DNA from: a bacterium HR17
Lineage (GTDB): Bacteria; Armatimonadota; Fervidibacteria; Fervidibacterales; Fervidibacteraceae
Assembly (NCBI GenBank): GCA_002898575.1
Contig: BEHT01000024.1
Span: 1-52,231, forward strand
Direction: 5' to 3'
DNA length: 52,231 nt
Below the pieces are notes generated by a model that was not told the origin of the DNA, did not search any database, and saw only the letters and a program-made list of their open reading frames with translations. Positions 39,554-47,154 of this stretch are shown here, one piece after another. The number at the start of each line of letters is the position of its first letter. The stretch's first letter is position 1. The position numbers and the translations under genes were made by a program.

Positions 39554-40957
39554 GTGCGAGTGATCGTGCAGAAGTTCGGCGGCACTTCCGTCGCGACGAA
39601 AGAGCGCCTGTTCGTCGCCGCCCAGCGGGTCGTCAAAGCCAAGCGGGAGGGCTATGCGCCTGTCGTCGTCGTGTCGGCGCCGGGGCGCAAAGGTGACCCC
39701 TACGCGACCGACACGCTCATCAGCCTCGCCAAAGACATTGACCCACAAGTGCCCGTTGAACCCCGCGAACTGGACCTGCTGATGACCTGCGGCGAGATCA
39801 TCGGTATCGTCTTGATGGCGCAAGCCATCAAGGTCGTCGGCGGCTACCGCACCATCGCCCTGACCGGCGGGCAAGCGGGCATCTACACTGACGGCACTTT
39901 TGGCAACGCCCGCATCGTGCGGATTGACCCGACCGCCATTTGGGCAGCGCTGCGACACGACATGGTGCCCGTCGTCGCCGGCTTTCAGGGGGTCACCGAA
40001 CGGGGCGACTTAGCCGGGCATGGGCACATCACGACCTTGGGACGGGGCGGCTCGGACACGACCGCCGGCGCGTTGGCAGCGGCGTTGGGTGCGGAAGCCT
40101 GCGAAATCTACACCGATGTGGAGGGCGTGATGACTGCCGACCCGCGTATCGTCGGGGCGAAAGCCCGTGTCCTGCCGTCCGTCACCTACGAAGAAGTCTC
40201 CGAGATGGCGCATTTGGGCGCAAAGGTCGTTCACCCGCGCTGCGTGGAAATTGCGATGGCGCATCGTATCCCCGTCTGGGTCCGCAAGCCCGATAGCGAT
40301 AACCCCGGCACCGTCATCAAAGAGCGCGCCAGCGACCTGCCGCAAAAGATGTTCCGCTTCACCGGCGTCACCCACCTGCCGTATGTCGCCCATTTCAAGG
40401 TCCATGTCGCCCACCAAGACGACTTGCCCGAAATTGAAACGGAGATTTACCGCGTCTTGGGTGAGGCGGGCATCCCGACCTACTTCGTCGGCAAGAGCCG
40501 GCAACTCTTTGAGTTCGCCATCGTCCGCGAAAACTTGGAGCGGGTGCGGAGCCTGCTGGATGGACTGACTATCCCGGTGACGGTCAACCGCCACAGCCGC
40601 CTTTACCTGTTGACCTTAGCGCCGGGCAGCGTCGGGCATTCCGAACGGCGCCGCATGCTGGCGCGGTTGCAACCCCGCTTGGAAGTCGTGGACGCCCCTG
40701 TTGAAGTGACGACCAACTGCGCCATCGTGAGCCTTGTCGTCTTGAACACGCGGGAAGTGCCCGGCATCATGGCGCGCATCTTGGAAGCCTTGGTGGACGC
40801 CAACATCACCGTCCTGCAAGTCACCGACGCCCAACATTCCGTCTCGTGCCTGATTTTGGAAGAGGACATGGTCCGCGCCGTCAATGTCTTGCACGACAAG
40901 TTTGAACTGCACACGGGCGTCGGTCAGCAACTGCGGGTGCTGGCGCCTACCGCTTGA
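39554..40957 (+). CDS. lysC: Aspartate kinase
   Basis: 467 residues with a GTG start at 39554. It phosphorylates aspartate, the first step to lysine, threonine and methionine. The N-terminal KFGGTSVA (7-14), VVSAPG, TLGRGGSDTTAGALAAALGA and YTDVEGVMTADPRIV are the amino-acid-kinase substrate and ATP sites. The C-terminal third has ACT domains (YLLTLAPGSVG and AIVSLVVLNTREVPGIMARI), the usual place of feedback control. The length is somewhat longer than the compact 400-residue type. Its end overlaps the convergent translin-like gene by 11 bases. Confidence 0.92.
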   Translation: MRVIVQKFGGTSVATKERLFVAAQRVVKAKREGYAPVVVVSAPGRKGDPYATDTLISLAKDIDPQVPVEPRELDLLMTCGEIIGIVLMAQAIKVVGGYRTIALTGGQAGIYTDGTFGNARIVRIDPTAIWAALRHDMVPVVAGFQGVTERGDLAGHGHITTLGRGGSDTTAGALAAALGAEACEIYTDVEGVMTADPRIVGAKARVLPSVTYEEVSEMAHLGAKVVHPRCVEIAMAHRIPVWVRKPDSDNPGTVIKERASDLPQKMFRFTGVTHLPYVAHFKVHVAHQDDLPEIETEIYRVLGEAGIPTYFVGKSRQLFEFAIVRENLERVRSLLDGLTIPVTVNRHSRLYLLTLAPGSVGHSERRRMLARLQPRLEVVDAPVEVTTNCAIVSLVVLNTREVPGIMARILEALVDANITVLQVTDAQHSVSCLILEEDMVRAVNVLHDKFELHTGVGQQLRVLAPTA

Positions 40958-41597
40958 GTTCATCGGGCAACCCCTCGTCTTCGTTCAGGGGCAACAGCCG
41001 CGCCAGTTTGCGATATTGGCTCGCCAGCGTCACATCGCTGCGGGTGCGTTCCAAGATGGCGCGCAACGCGTCGGTTCGCCGACGCGCCCCTTGCGTGACA
41101 GCGTCCGTTTGGTCAAAGGTGATGGCGAGGAAGTAGACTTCGTCCATGACGGCGAGGAAGCGCTCAGCGGTGGGCAAATCTTCGGCACGAATGGCGTCCA
41201 ACGCCGCTCGCCGCAACTCGCCCATCGCCTCCAGCAACCCGTTCAGGTAAGGGGCATCGTCCACACCCAACCCTTCAGGTGTCGGCAGCGGTTCGCCCCG
41301 CAGCAGCGCGTAAACGAGGCAGGCTTCGGCGACTTCCTTGAGGGCGTCTTGAATGAAGCCCGCAAACCATAAATCGGGGGCGTCCCGCAACTTCCCCCGC
41401 AAATCAGCGACCGCTGCCCGCAAAGCGGCATGGCGCTCCTTGGCTTCGTCCCACTCCTTGCGGTGGGCATTTTTGATGAGCGCGGCGCTCTCGCGGATCA
41501 GTTGCCGCGCCAGCGGCAATACCTGCTCCCGCAGGGCTTCTTTGGTGTCCAAACGCTCCCGCACCGCAGCGATGATGTCATGCAAACTTTCTGTCAC
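40947..41597 (-). CDS. Translin-family protein
   Basis: 216 residues from a GTG with GAGGTG seven bases upstream. It is all-helical. The pattern REQVLPLARQLIRESAALIKNAHR, then FAGFIQDALKEVAEACLVYALL, then GVDDAPYLNGLLEAMGELRRAALDAI and a last helix with RRRTDALRAILERTRSDV is that of translin and its archaeal relatives (COG2178). Eukaryotic translin forms octamers that bind RNA and single-stranded DNA and, with Trax, cut small RNAs. The Glu/Asp in FIQDALKEVAEA and GDL-like DDAPYLNGL positions could be nuclease residues, but that needs an alignment. Its role in this bacterium is unknown. Confidence 0.7.
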   Translation of the reverse strand: MTESLHDIIAAVRERLDTKEALREQVLPLARQLIRESAALIKNAHRKEWDEAKERHAALRAAVADLRGKLRDAPDLWFAGFIQDALKEVAEACLVYALLRGEPLPTPEGLGVDDAPYLNGLLEAMGELRRAALDAIRAEDLPTAERFLAVMDEVYFLAITFDQTDAVTQGARRRTDALRAILERTRSDVTLASQYRKLARLLPLNEDEGLPDELKR

Positions 41598-41645
41598 CCG
41601 CTGTCACCTCAGTTTTGAGCGATATCTTTGCGCGCTGCAATTCGC

Positions 41646-41694
41646 GGTCGGGCGAGCGCCCGACCTTCCGAGCCCCGTCGCGACAGGGTCGGGG
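41646..41694. repeat. Paired hairpins upstream of yqeY
   Basis: The first hairpin (41646-41665) has GGTCGGGC and GCCCGACC around a four-base centre. The second pairs CCCCG (41673-41677) with CGGGG (41690-41694) around a near-palindromic GTCGCGAC centre. The two differ from the TCGGAGGGC family but share the compound-hairpin style. No T-run follows. Confidence 0.5.
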
Positions 41695-41779
41695 TGTTAC
41701 CCTCTGAATGCCCGAATCCGTTCCCCGTCCCCGAAAAGCACGCCCCTCGGCGCACCCCCGATTTTGACGCAGTGGTGCG

Positions 41780-41788
41780 TGCTATAAT
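41780..41788 (+). promoter_or_regulatory. Extended -10 promoter of yqeY
   Basis: TGCTATAAT is a consensus extended -10 box, 29 bases before the yqeY ATG. A TTGACG sits only 13 bases upstream, too close for a standard -35, so the TG extension probably compensates. Confidence 0.55.
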
Positions 41789-41817
41789 CGCAGCGGCGCT
41801 ACAAGGGGGCTGCCGCA

Positions 41818-42303
41818 ATGAACCTGAAAGAGCGCATTGACGCTGACTACAAAACAGCCATGAAGGCGCGAGACGAACTGAAGATTTCGGTGCTGCGTCT
41901 GTTGCGGTCTGCCATCCATAACGCTGAAATTGACAAACGGCGGGCGCTGACCGATGACGAGATTTTAGGTGTCATTCAGTCGGAAGCCCGCAAGCGCCGC
42001 GAGTCCATTGAAGCCTTTGAACAAGGCGGGCGCACTGACTTGGCAGACAGGGAGCGCGCGGAGTTAGCGATTTTGGAAGGTTACTTGCCCCAAGCCCTCA
42101 GCCGCGAGGAACTCCTCGCCCTTGTTCGGGCGACGGTGCGGCAAGTCGGGGCGTTCTCCATACGCGACATGGGAAAAGTCATGGCAGCGCTGATGCCGCA
42201 GGTGCGCGGGCGTGCCGACGGGCGTGAGGTCAACGAGTTAGTGCGCCAAATCTTGGAAGGACAATCGCCCGAAGGGCAATCGCCAATTAAGGCTCAGCCC
42301 TGA
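41818..42303 (+). CDS. yqeY: GatB/YqeY domain protein
   Basis: 161 residues, ATG with AAGGGGGC about seven bases upstream. Family motifs are the N-terminal LKERIDADYKTAMKARDELKISVLRLL, NAEID and EAFEQGGR-DLADRERAELAILEGYLP. The C-terminal GKVMAALMPQVRGRADGREVNELVR matches the GatB tail fold, which in GatB binds tRNA. The protein is a stand-alone version whose function is not settled. It heads the phoH-pgpH-ybeY gene run. Confidence 0.9.
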   Translation: MNLKERIDADYKTAMKARDELKISVLRLLRSAIHNAEIDKRRALTDDEILGVIQSEARKRRESIEAFEQGGRTDLADRERAELAILEGYLPQALSREELLALVRATVRQVGAFSIRDMGKVMAALMPQVRGRADGREVNELVRQILEGQSPEGQSPIKAQP

Positions 42304-42352
42304 CGGGCAGCGAGATGAACGGAGCGCCCGATGGAGGTGACCGCAGAGCCTC

Positions 42353-43375
42353 GTGAGTGCAACCGAGCAGCAACACATCTCCATCGTTGTGCCGGTGAGC
42401 AACGCGACTTTGTTGCATCGGGTGTTGGGGGTGCGGGACGAGTATTTGCGACTGTTGCAACGGGAGTTGGGGGTGCGATTGGTCGCCCGCGAAGGCGGGT
42501 TAGAAGTGCACGGACCGGCGGTGCAAGCGGAACGGGCTGCCGAAGTGCTCCGCCAAATGCTGGCAGCGGTTGACAAGGGGAGCACCCTTTCCGCCGCCGA
42601 TGTCCGTTACTTGCTGAACTTAGCCCGACGCGGGCAAATTGCGGAAGCCGAAGATCTGTTCACGGAGACGATTGTTGTCACCGAGCGCGGCAAGCGCGTT
42701 GCCCCCAAAACCCTGGGACAAGCCCGTTATGTAGACGCAATGAAGCGGCACGACCTGGTCTTCGCCATCGGTCCCGCTGGGACGGGCAAGACCTTTTTAG
42801 CGGTGGCGATGGCGGTCGCCGCCCTCAAGCAGCGGCAAGTCGCCCGCATTATCTTGGCTCGCCCTGCAGTGGAAGCCGGCGAAAAATTGGGCTTTTTGCC
42901 CGGCGATATCTACGAGAAAGTGGACCCTTACATGCGCCCGCTTTACGATGCCCTCTACGAGTTGCTGGACTACGACAAGGTGCAACGGTTAATTGAGCGG
43001 CGCACTGTTGAGGTGATTCCGCTGGCTTACATGCGTGGGCGCACCTTCAACGACGCCTTCATCGTTTTGGACGAGGCTCAAAACACGACGCCTTTGCAGA
43101 TGAAGATGTTTTTGACGCGGATGGGGTTCGGCGCAAAAATCGTCGTCACCGGGGACATCACCCAAATTGATTTACCCAAAGGCGTCACTTCGGGCTTGGT
43201 GGAAGTGCAACGGGTGCTCAAGGATGTGGACGGTGTGGCTTTCGTCTACTTGACCGAACAGGATGTCGTCCGTCACCCGTTAGTGCAGCGCATCATTCAG
43301 GCTTACGAACAGTGGGAACGCCAACGCCGCACCCCCCACCGCAACGACCGAGGTGAGGGCGATGACGAGCAATGA
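42353..43375 (+). CDS. phoH: PhoH-family ATPase
   Basis: 340 residues from the GTG at 42353. The GGAGGTGA upstream is 12 bases away, so the start is slightly uncertain. It has an N-terminal KH-like part, then the P-loop IGPAGTGKTFLA at about 139-150. ILARPAVEAGEKLGFLPGD and IVLDEAQNTT (Walker B) follow, then VVTGDITQIDLP. PhoH proteins are cytoplasmic ATPases linked to RNA metabolism, often coded beside ybeY. The last 14 bases overlap pgpH. Confidence 0.93.
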   Translation: MSATEQQHISIVVPVSNATLLHRVLGVRDEYLRLLQRELGVRLVAREGGLEVHGPAVQAERAAEVLRQMLAAVDKGSTLSAADVRYLLNLARRGQIAEAEDLFTETIVVTERGKRVAPKTLGQARYVDAMKRHDLVFAIGPAGTGKTFLAVAMAVAALKQRQVARIILARPAVEAGEKLGFLPGDIYEKVDPYMRPLYDALYELLDYDKVQRLIERRTVEVIPLAYMRGRTFNDAFIVLDEAQNTTPLQMKMFLTRMGFGAKIVVTGDITQIDLPKGVTSGLVEVQRVLKDVDGVAFVYLTEQDVVRHPLVQRIIQAYEQWERQRRTPHRNDRGEGDDEQ

Positions 43376-45572
43376 CCCGTCCCTCCGACGCTCCCGCTGG
43401 TGGCGTTTCACGGCTCGCCCTGTAACTTCCAAACGCCCGTCAAAGTCCACACCGGCACGCATACCCCTCGTGCGGTTGGGGCTGTTTGGACTGACCGTTC
43501 TCGCGTTGGTGTTCGGAATGCTCCCGCCACCGCTGATGGCTCCGTTTGCGTTCCGCGAAGGTGAAGTGTTCCCTCACGAAATTCGGGCTTACCGCACCGT
43601 CCGTTACCTATCGGCGATAGAAACGGAACGGCGCCGCCAAGAAGTGGCTGCCGCTGTGCCCCGTCAGTATCGGCGCGACCCTGCTGTCGCCGCCCAATGG
43701 CGGGCAGTGTTAAACGATCTTTTTGACGGGGCGCAAGCGCTCCGCGCCCAGCCGTCGTCGGTCGCCGAGAAACTGCGCCGACTCCGCCAAGCCGTGGGGT
43801 TAGCGCTCCCCGACCAAGTGCTTTTGACCTTGTTGCGGGCGTCGCCGGCGACTTTGGAACTGATGCGCCGCAGTTTGTTGAATTTGTTGGAAACGGAATG
43901 GCAGCGGGGAATCAGACCGACAGCCGAAGACCGACTCGCCGCGTTGGAACGCGTTAAAAACCGCATCGCCCAACTGCCCTTGACGACGGACCACCAATGG
44001 GCGCTCGTGCGGTTAGCGGAGGTTGCCCTTCAGCCCAACTTGGTGTTTGACCCAATCGCGACAGAGCGCGCCCGGGAACGCGCTCGCGCTTCGGTGCCAC
44101 CCGTCTGGCGCACCATTCAAGCCGGTGAACTGATTGCTCGGCGGGGCGAACTGGTCACCGCCGCTCACCTGGAAAAACTCCACGCGCTGGGCTACAACTT
44201 CCCCGCGCTTATGGGGACTTTCCTGCTGGCATCACTGTTGACGGTCGGCATCGTATTTTTCCTGCGCATGGCGCTGCCGACCGTTTACGGTGACAACCGC
44301 CAACTGACATTGTTAGCGCTGCTGTGGTTGCCTGGGCTGATTTTAGTGCGTGTGTTGATGGCACCTCTTGGTCCCGAAATTGCGTTCCCGACAGTCGCTG
44401 CGGCTGCGATGATGACGACGGTGCTGGTGAACCCGTTGTTCAGCCTGTTTGCGTCGGGCGTTTTCGCCTTGGCGACGACCTTGGGCATGGCGACCGATTG
44501 GCAAACGCTGCCGACCAGCGCGTTCCGTCCTTTTTTCGTGACGGTGACCGTCGGTGTCGCGGCGACTTTTTTGACGGCTGATGTCCGCACGCGCGGGCAC
44601 CTGATGCGTGCCGGGTTGCTCTTAGCGTTGGGCACGCTGGCTTTGCAAGCGGTCATCGGCACGGTCACCGGCGAAACCTTGCTGATGACTTGGAGCGACT
44701 TACAACGGCTCGTGCTGTGGGCGGTTCTGACAGGGGCGTTGCCCCCAGCCCTCTCCCTCATCAGCCTGAGCGGGTTAGAGCGACTTTTTGGGGTCACCAC
44801 CGTGTTTACCCTGATGGAACTGGCAAACCCCCATGCCCCGCTGCTGCGGGAGTTAGCAGAGAAAGCCCCTGGCACTTACCAAAGTTCGCTGATGGTGGCG
44901 CGACTGGCTCAAGAGGCAGCCAAACGCATCGGCGCCAACGACCTTTTGGCGTGGGTCGGCGGTCTCTACCATGACATCGGGAAATTGGTGCGCCCCCACT
45001 ACTTCGTGGAAAACTTGCCGCCAGGAAGCCACAACCCACACGACAAGATAAGCCCGCAAATGTCTGCGAAAGTCTTGGCGCTCCATGTGGAACAGGGCGA
45101 AGAGTTAGCGCGACACCACCGCTTACCTCCGCCGATTGTGGACATCATTCGCGAACATCACGGCACCTCCGTCATGACCTATTTCCTCGCCAAAGCCAAA
45201 GAGCGGGGTGAGTTAACCAACGAAGCCCAGTATCGCTACAGCGGTCCTAAACCTCGCAGTAAGGAAAGCGCTATCGTCATGCTCGCCGACAGCGTGGAGG
45301 CTGCCGTGAAAGCCGTCAGCGACCCGACGCCAGAACAAATTGAGCGCATCGTCCACGAAGTCGTGGATGCTAAGGTCGCTGACGGGCAACTGGACGATGC
45401 ACCCCTCACGCTGCACGAACTGCAGGAGATCAAGCGTGCCCTAATAGACACCCTCAAAAGCATCTACCACCATCGCATTGAATATCCGAAGGTGACACCT
45501 CACCGCCATGCCGAACCGACCACGCATCTCGCTGAGCGTCACTCCAACCCTACGCCGCCGATGGCGCGTTGA
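43362..45572 (+). CDS. pgpH: 7TM receptor with HD domain, PgpH-type cyclic-di-AMP phosphodiesterase
   Basis: 736 residues from the ATG at 43362, six bases after GAGGTG. A GTG nine bases earlier is within that site. An N-terminal helix (about 28-46) is followed by an extracytoplasmic 7TMR-HDED domain of about 230 residues. Seven membrane helices follow (about 285-465), then a cytoplasmic HD domain with LYHDIGKLVRPHYF, HNPHDKISP, HRLPPPIVDIIREHHG and MLADSVEAA. The order matches PgpH, which degrades cyclic-di-AMP in Gram-positive and other bacteria. A role in cyclic-di-AMP turnover here is by family. Overlaps both phoH and ybeY. Confidence 0.92.
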   Translation: MTSNDPSLRRSRWWRFTARPVTSKRPSKSTPARIPLVRLGLFGLTVLALVFGMLPPPLMAPFAFREGEVFPHEIRAYRTVRYLSAIETERRRQEVAAAVPRQYRRDPAVAAQWRAVLNDLFDGAQALRAQPSSVAEKLRRLRQAVGLALPDQVLLTLLRASPATLELMRRSLLNLLETEWQRGIRPTAEDRLAALERVKNRIAQLPLTTDHQWALVRLAEVALQPNLVFDPIATERARERARASVPPVWRTIQAGELIARRGELVTAAHLEKLHALGYNFPALMGTFLLASLLTVGIVFFLRMALPTVYGDNRQLTLLALLWLPGLILVRVLMAPLGPEIAFPTVAAAAMMTTVLVNPLFSLFASGVFALATTLGMATDWQTLPTSAFRPFFVTVTVGVAATFLTADVRTRGHLMRAGLLLALGTLALQAVIGTVTGETLLMTWSDLQRLVLWAVLTGALPPALSLISLSGLERLFGVTTVFTLMELANPHAPLLRELAEKAPGTYQSSLMVARLAQEAAKRIGANDLLAWVGGLYHDIGKLVRPHYFVENLPPGSHNPHDKISPQMSAKVLALHVEQGEELARHHRLPPPIVDIIREHHGTSVMTYFLAKAKERGELTNEAQYRYSGPKPRSKESAIVMLADSVEAAVKAVSDPTPEQIERIVHEVVDAKVADGQLDDAPLTLHELQEIKRALIDTLKSIYHHRIEYPKVTPHRHAEPTTHLAERHSNPTPPMAR

Positions 45573-45993
45573 CTGGACCCGCCAAATACAACGCGCTATC
45601 CGCACCGTCCTGCGCCGTGAAGGGGCGCCTAAGTCGGCGGCTGTGAGCGTCGTGATTTGCGACGATGCCACCATTCACGCCCTCAATCGGCAGTTTTTGC
45701 GCCACGACTATCCGACCGATGTCCTCAGTTTTCCGCTGGGCGATACGCTACCCGACGGCACGACGCTGTTAGGCGAAATCGTCATCAGCATGGACACCGC
45801 GACCCGCAACGCGCAGCGCTATCACCAGTCGTTAGAGCGGGAACTGGTGCACCTCGCCCTTCACGGCACGCTCCACCTGCTCGGCTACGACGACCAAACC
45901 CCTGCCCAACGCCGTCGCATGCGCTACAAGGAGCGCACCTACCTGCGCTATTTGGAACGCTCTTCGCCCGACCGCTTACAGCACCGTCCGTAG
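45508..45993 (+). CDS. ybeY: Endoribonuclease YbeY, with an altered zinc site
   Basis: 161 residues. The first 65 bases overlap pgpH. YbeY is a metal-dependent ribonuclease for 16S rRNA maturation and ribosome quality control. Recognisable motifs are ALNRQFLRHDYPTDVLSFPL, LLGEIVISM and the metal motif HGTLHLLGYDDQ. The canonical form is HGxLHLLGYDH, with three zinc histidines. Here the third ligand is Asp. The rest of the fold is complete and the C-terminus normal. The end reads into the terminator hairpin at 45981-46026. Confidence 0.9.
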   Translation: MPNRPRISLSVTPTLRRRWRVDWTRQIQRAIRTVLRREGAPKSAAVSVVICDDATIHALNRQFLRHDYPTDVLSFPLGDTLPDGTTLLGEIVISMDTATRNAQRYHQSLERELVHLALHGTLHLLGYDDQTPAQRRRMRYKERTYLRYLERSSPDRLQHRP

Positions 45994-46026
45994 CGTCGGG
46001 CTTGCTTCCGACAGTTGGGACGGTGC
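45981..46026. terminator. Nested hairpin between convergent genes, possible bidirectional terminator
   Basis: GCACCGTCC (45981-45989) pairs with GGACGGTGC (46018-46026). Inside it GTCGG (45995-45999) pairs with CCGAC (46008-46012). It sits between ybeY and the convergent selenoprotein-candidate gene. No T-run on either side, so intrinsic termination is not certain. Confidence 0.5.
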
Positions 46027-46028
46027 GC

Positions 46029-47027
46029 CTATCTGCGCTGCGCGATCACCTTGCGATAACGCTGCAAGGCGGCTTTCAACATCGCCCGATACGCTGCGGG
46101 TTCATCGCTGTCGCGCCAACGAACAGGTTGTAGACACTGGCGTCCGTCAGGCGATAACACGACGGTGCGGTTTTGAAAGGTGCGGAAGAACCAAAATGCG
46201 ACGGGGTGACGGTGCAGCGCTTCCCACGCCCGTCGCCACTCTGCCAACGCAGGGACATCAGGAACGGGTTGCTCCGTCACATTGACCCAAACGGGGATGA
46301 AATGCCGTTGCACCAACGCGATGACCTGTGCATCCGAGAGCGACCGCTCCCGCAAAAGCGTTCCGCCCACTCAGCAAGGCGCTTGCGGTTCGCCCCCTGC
46401 GACGAAAACGACCAGCAACGGTTTGCCCGTTCGGCGCGCTTCCCTTTGCGCCGCTGCAAAGTCGGTCCGCCACGCGATTTGCAACCATCGTTTGGGCGAT
46501 GGGCGCGCCGTGTAGCGCTGTATCGTCCCGCCTATCGCGAACCCACCCGCACAAGCGATAAACAAAGCGAACCCACTGGCGGTCAGCAACATCGCCGTCG
46601 TCATCGTCGGTGCAGGACGGCAAATCAAGCGCACCTTGGTGCGGGTCAAAACCCACAACGCCCAAAGGCAAAGGAGCGTTTGCCCGACACGCAATATGGG
46701 CAAATCGTTCAGCGCCAACAACACGAGGTTTGCCCCGATGCCCCAAATTTGCAACCCGATGGCGACTTTGCGGGCACCTTCCCGCCCCGTGAGCACCCCG
46801 ACGCCTGTTAGCCCGTTTGCTGTCGCCAACACCAAAAACAGCGTCCCCAACACAAGCAAAACGACATCGTTGGTCGTTTGCCCGAACGGCGCTGCTATGG
46901 CGTAGGCAGCGAACGCGAACATGCCGAGACTTAACTGCCACACTGCCGTCCAAAGCATTAACGCGCCGGCGATACGCACGCTCCGACAAGGGACTGCATC
47001 GTTCGTTGCCTCATGCACCATCGTCAC
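46029..47027 (-). CDS. Membrane protein with thioredoxin-like domain, probable selenoprotein (in-frame TGA)
   Basis: Read as one frame of 332 residues with a TGA at 46373-46371 (residue 219). Both sides are coding. Before the TGA are about five membrane helices and then WRTDFAAAQREARRTGKPLLVVFV and GEPQAPC. After it come LLRERSLSDAQVIALVQRHFIPVWVNV and the rest of a DUF255/thioredoxin-like fold. The TGA follows a Cys, giving a Cys-Sec pair where the redox site is expected. A hairpin with loop GGUC follows at SECIS distance. A start at the GTG 47027 fits the GGAGG eight bases upstream; ATGs at 47033 or 47021 are possible. Alternatives: a nonsense mutation, or a second gene starting at the GTG right after the TGA. 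Confidence 0.6.
46336..46352 (-). promoter_or_regulatory. Putative bacterial SECIS hairpin
   Basis: On the minus strand CGGGAGC and GCTCTCG enclose a GGTC loop, with seven pairs including one G-U wobble. The loop begins 25 bases after the TGA. Bacterial SECIS loops typically lie 16-37 bases downstream of the UGA and carry a G near the loop start. The E. coli fdhF loop is GGUCU. Confidence 0.5.
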
Positions 47028-47154
47028 AGTCATCACCTCCCTGCTTTCATCTACAACCCGCCCGCCTTTCGGTTGCGGCGCCAACATTTTTCAGGACAGC
47101 ATCGCTGCTACGCGAGGGAACGATACCACCGTTCATCCCGGAGGGGGCAAAACG

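Noticed and set aside
46029-46370. Separate 113-residue gene starting at the GTG after the TGA
   Set aside because: It lacks a ribosome site and its sequence completes the thioredoxin-like fold of the upstream part in the same frame. Kept only as an alternative.
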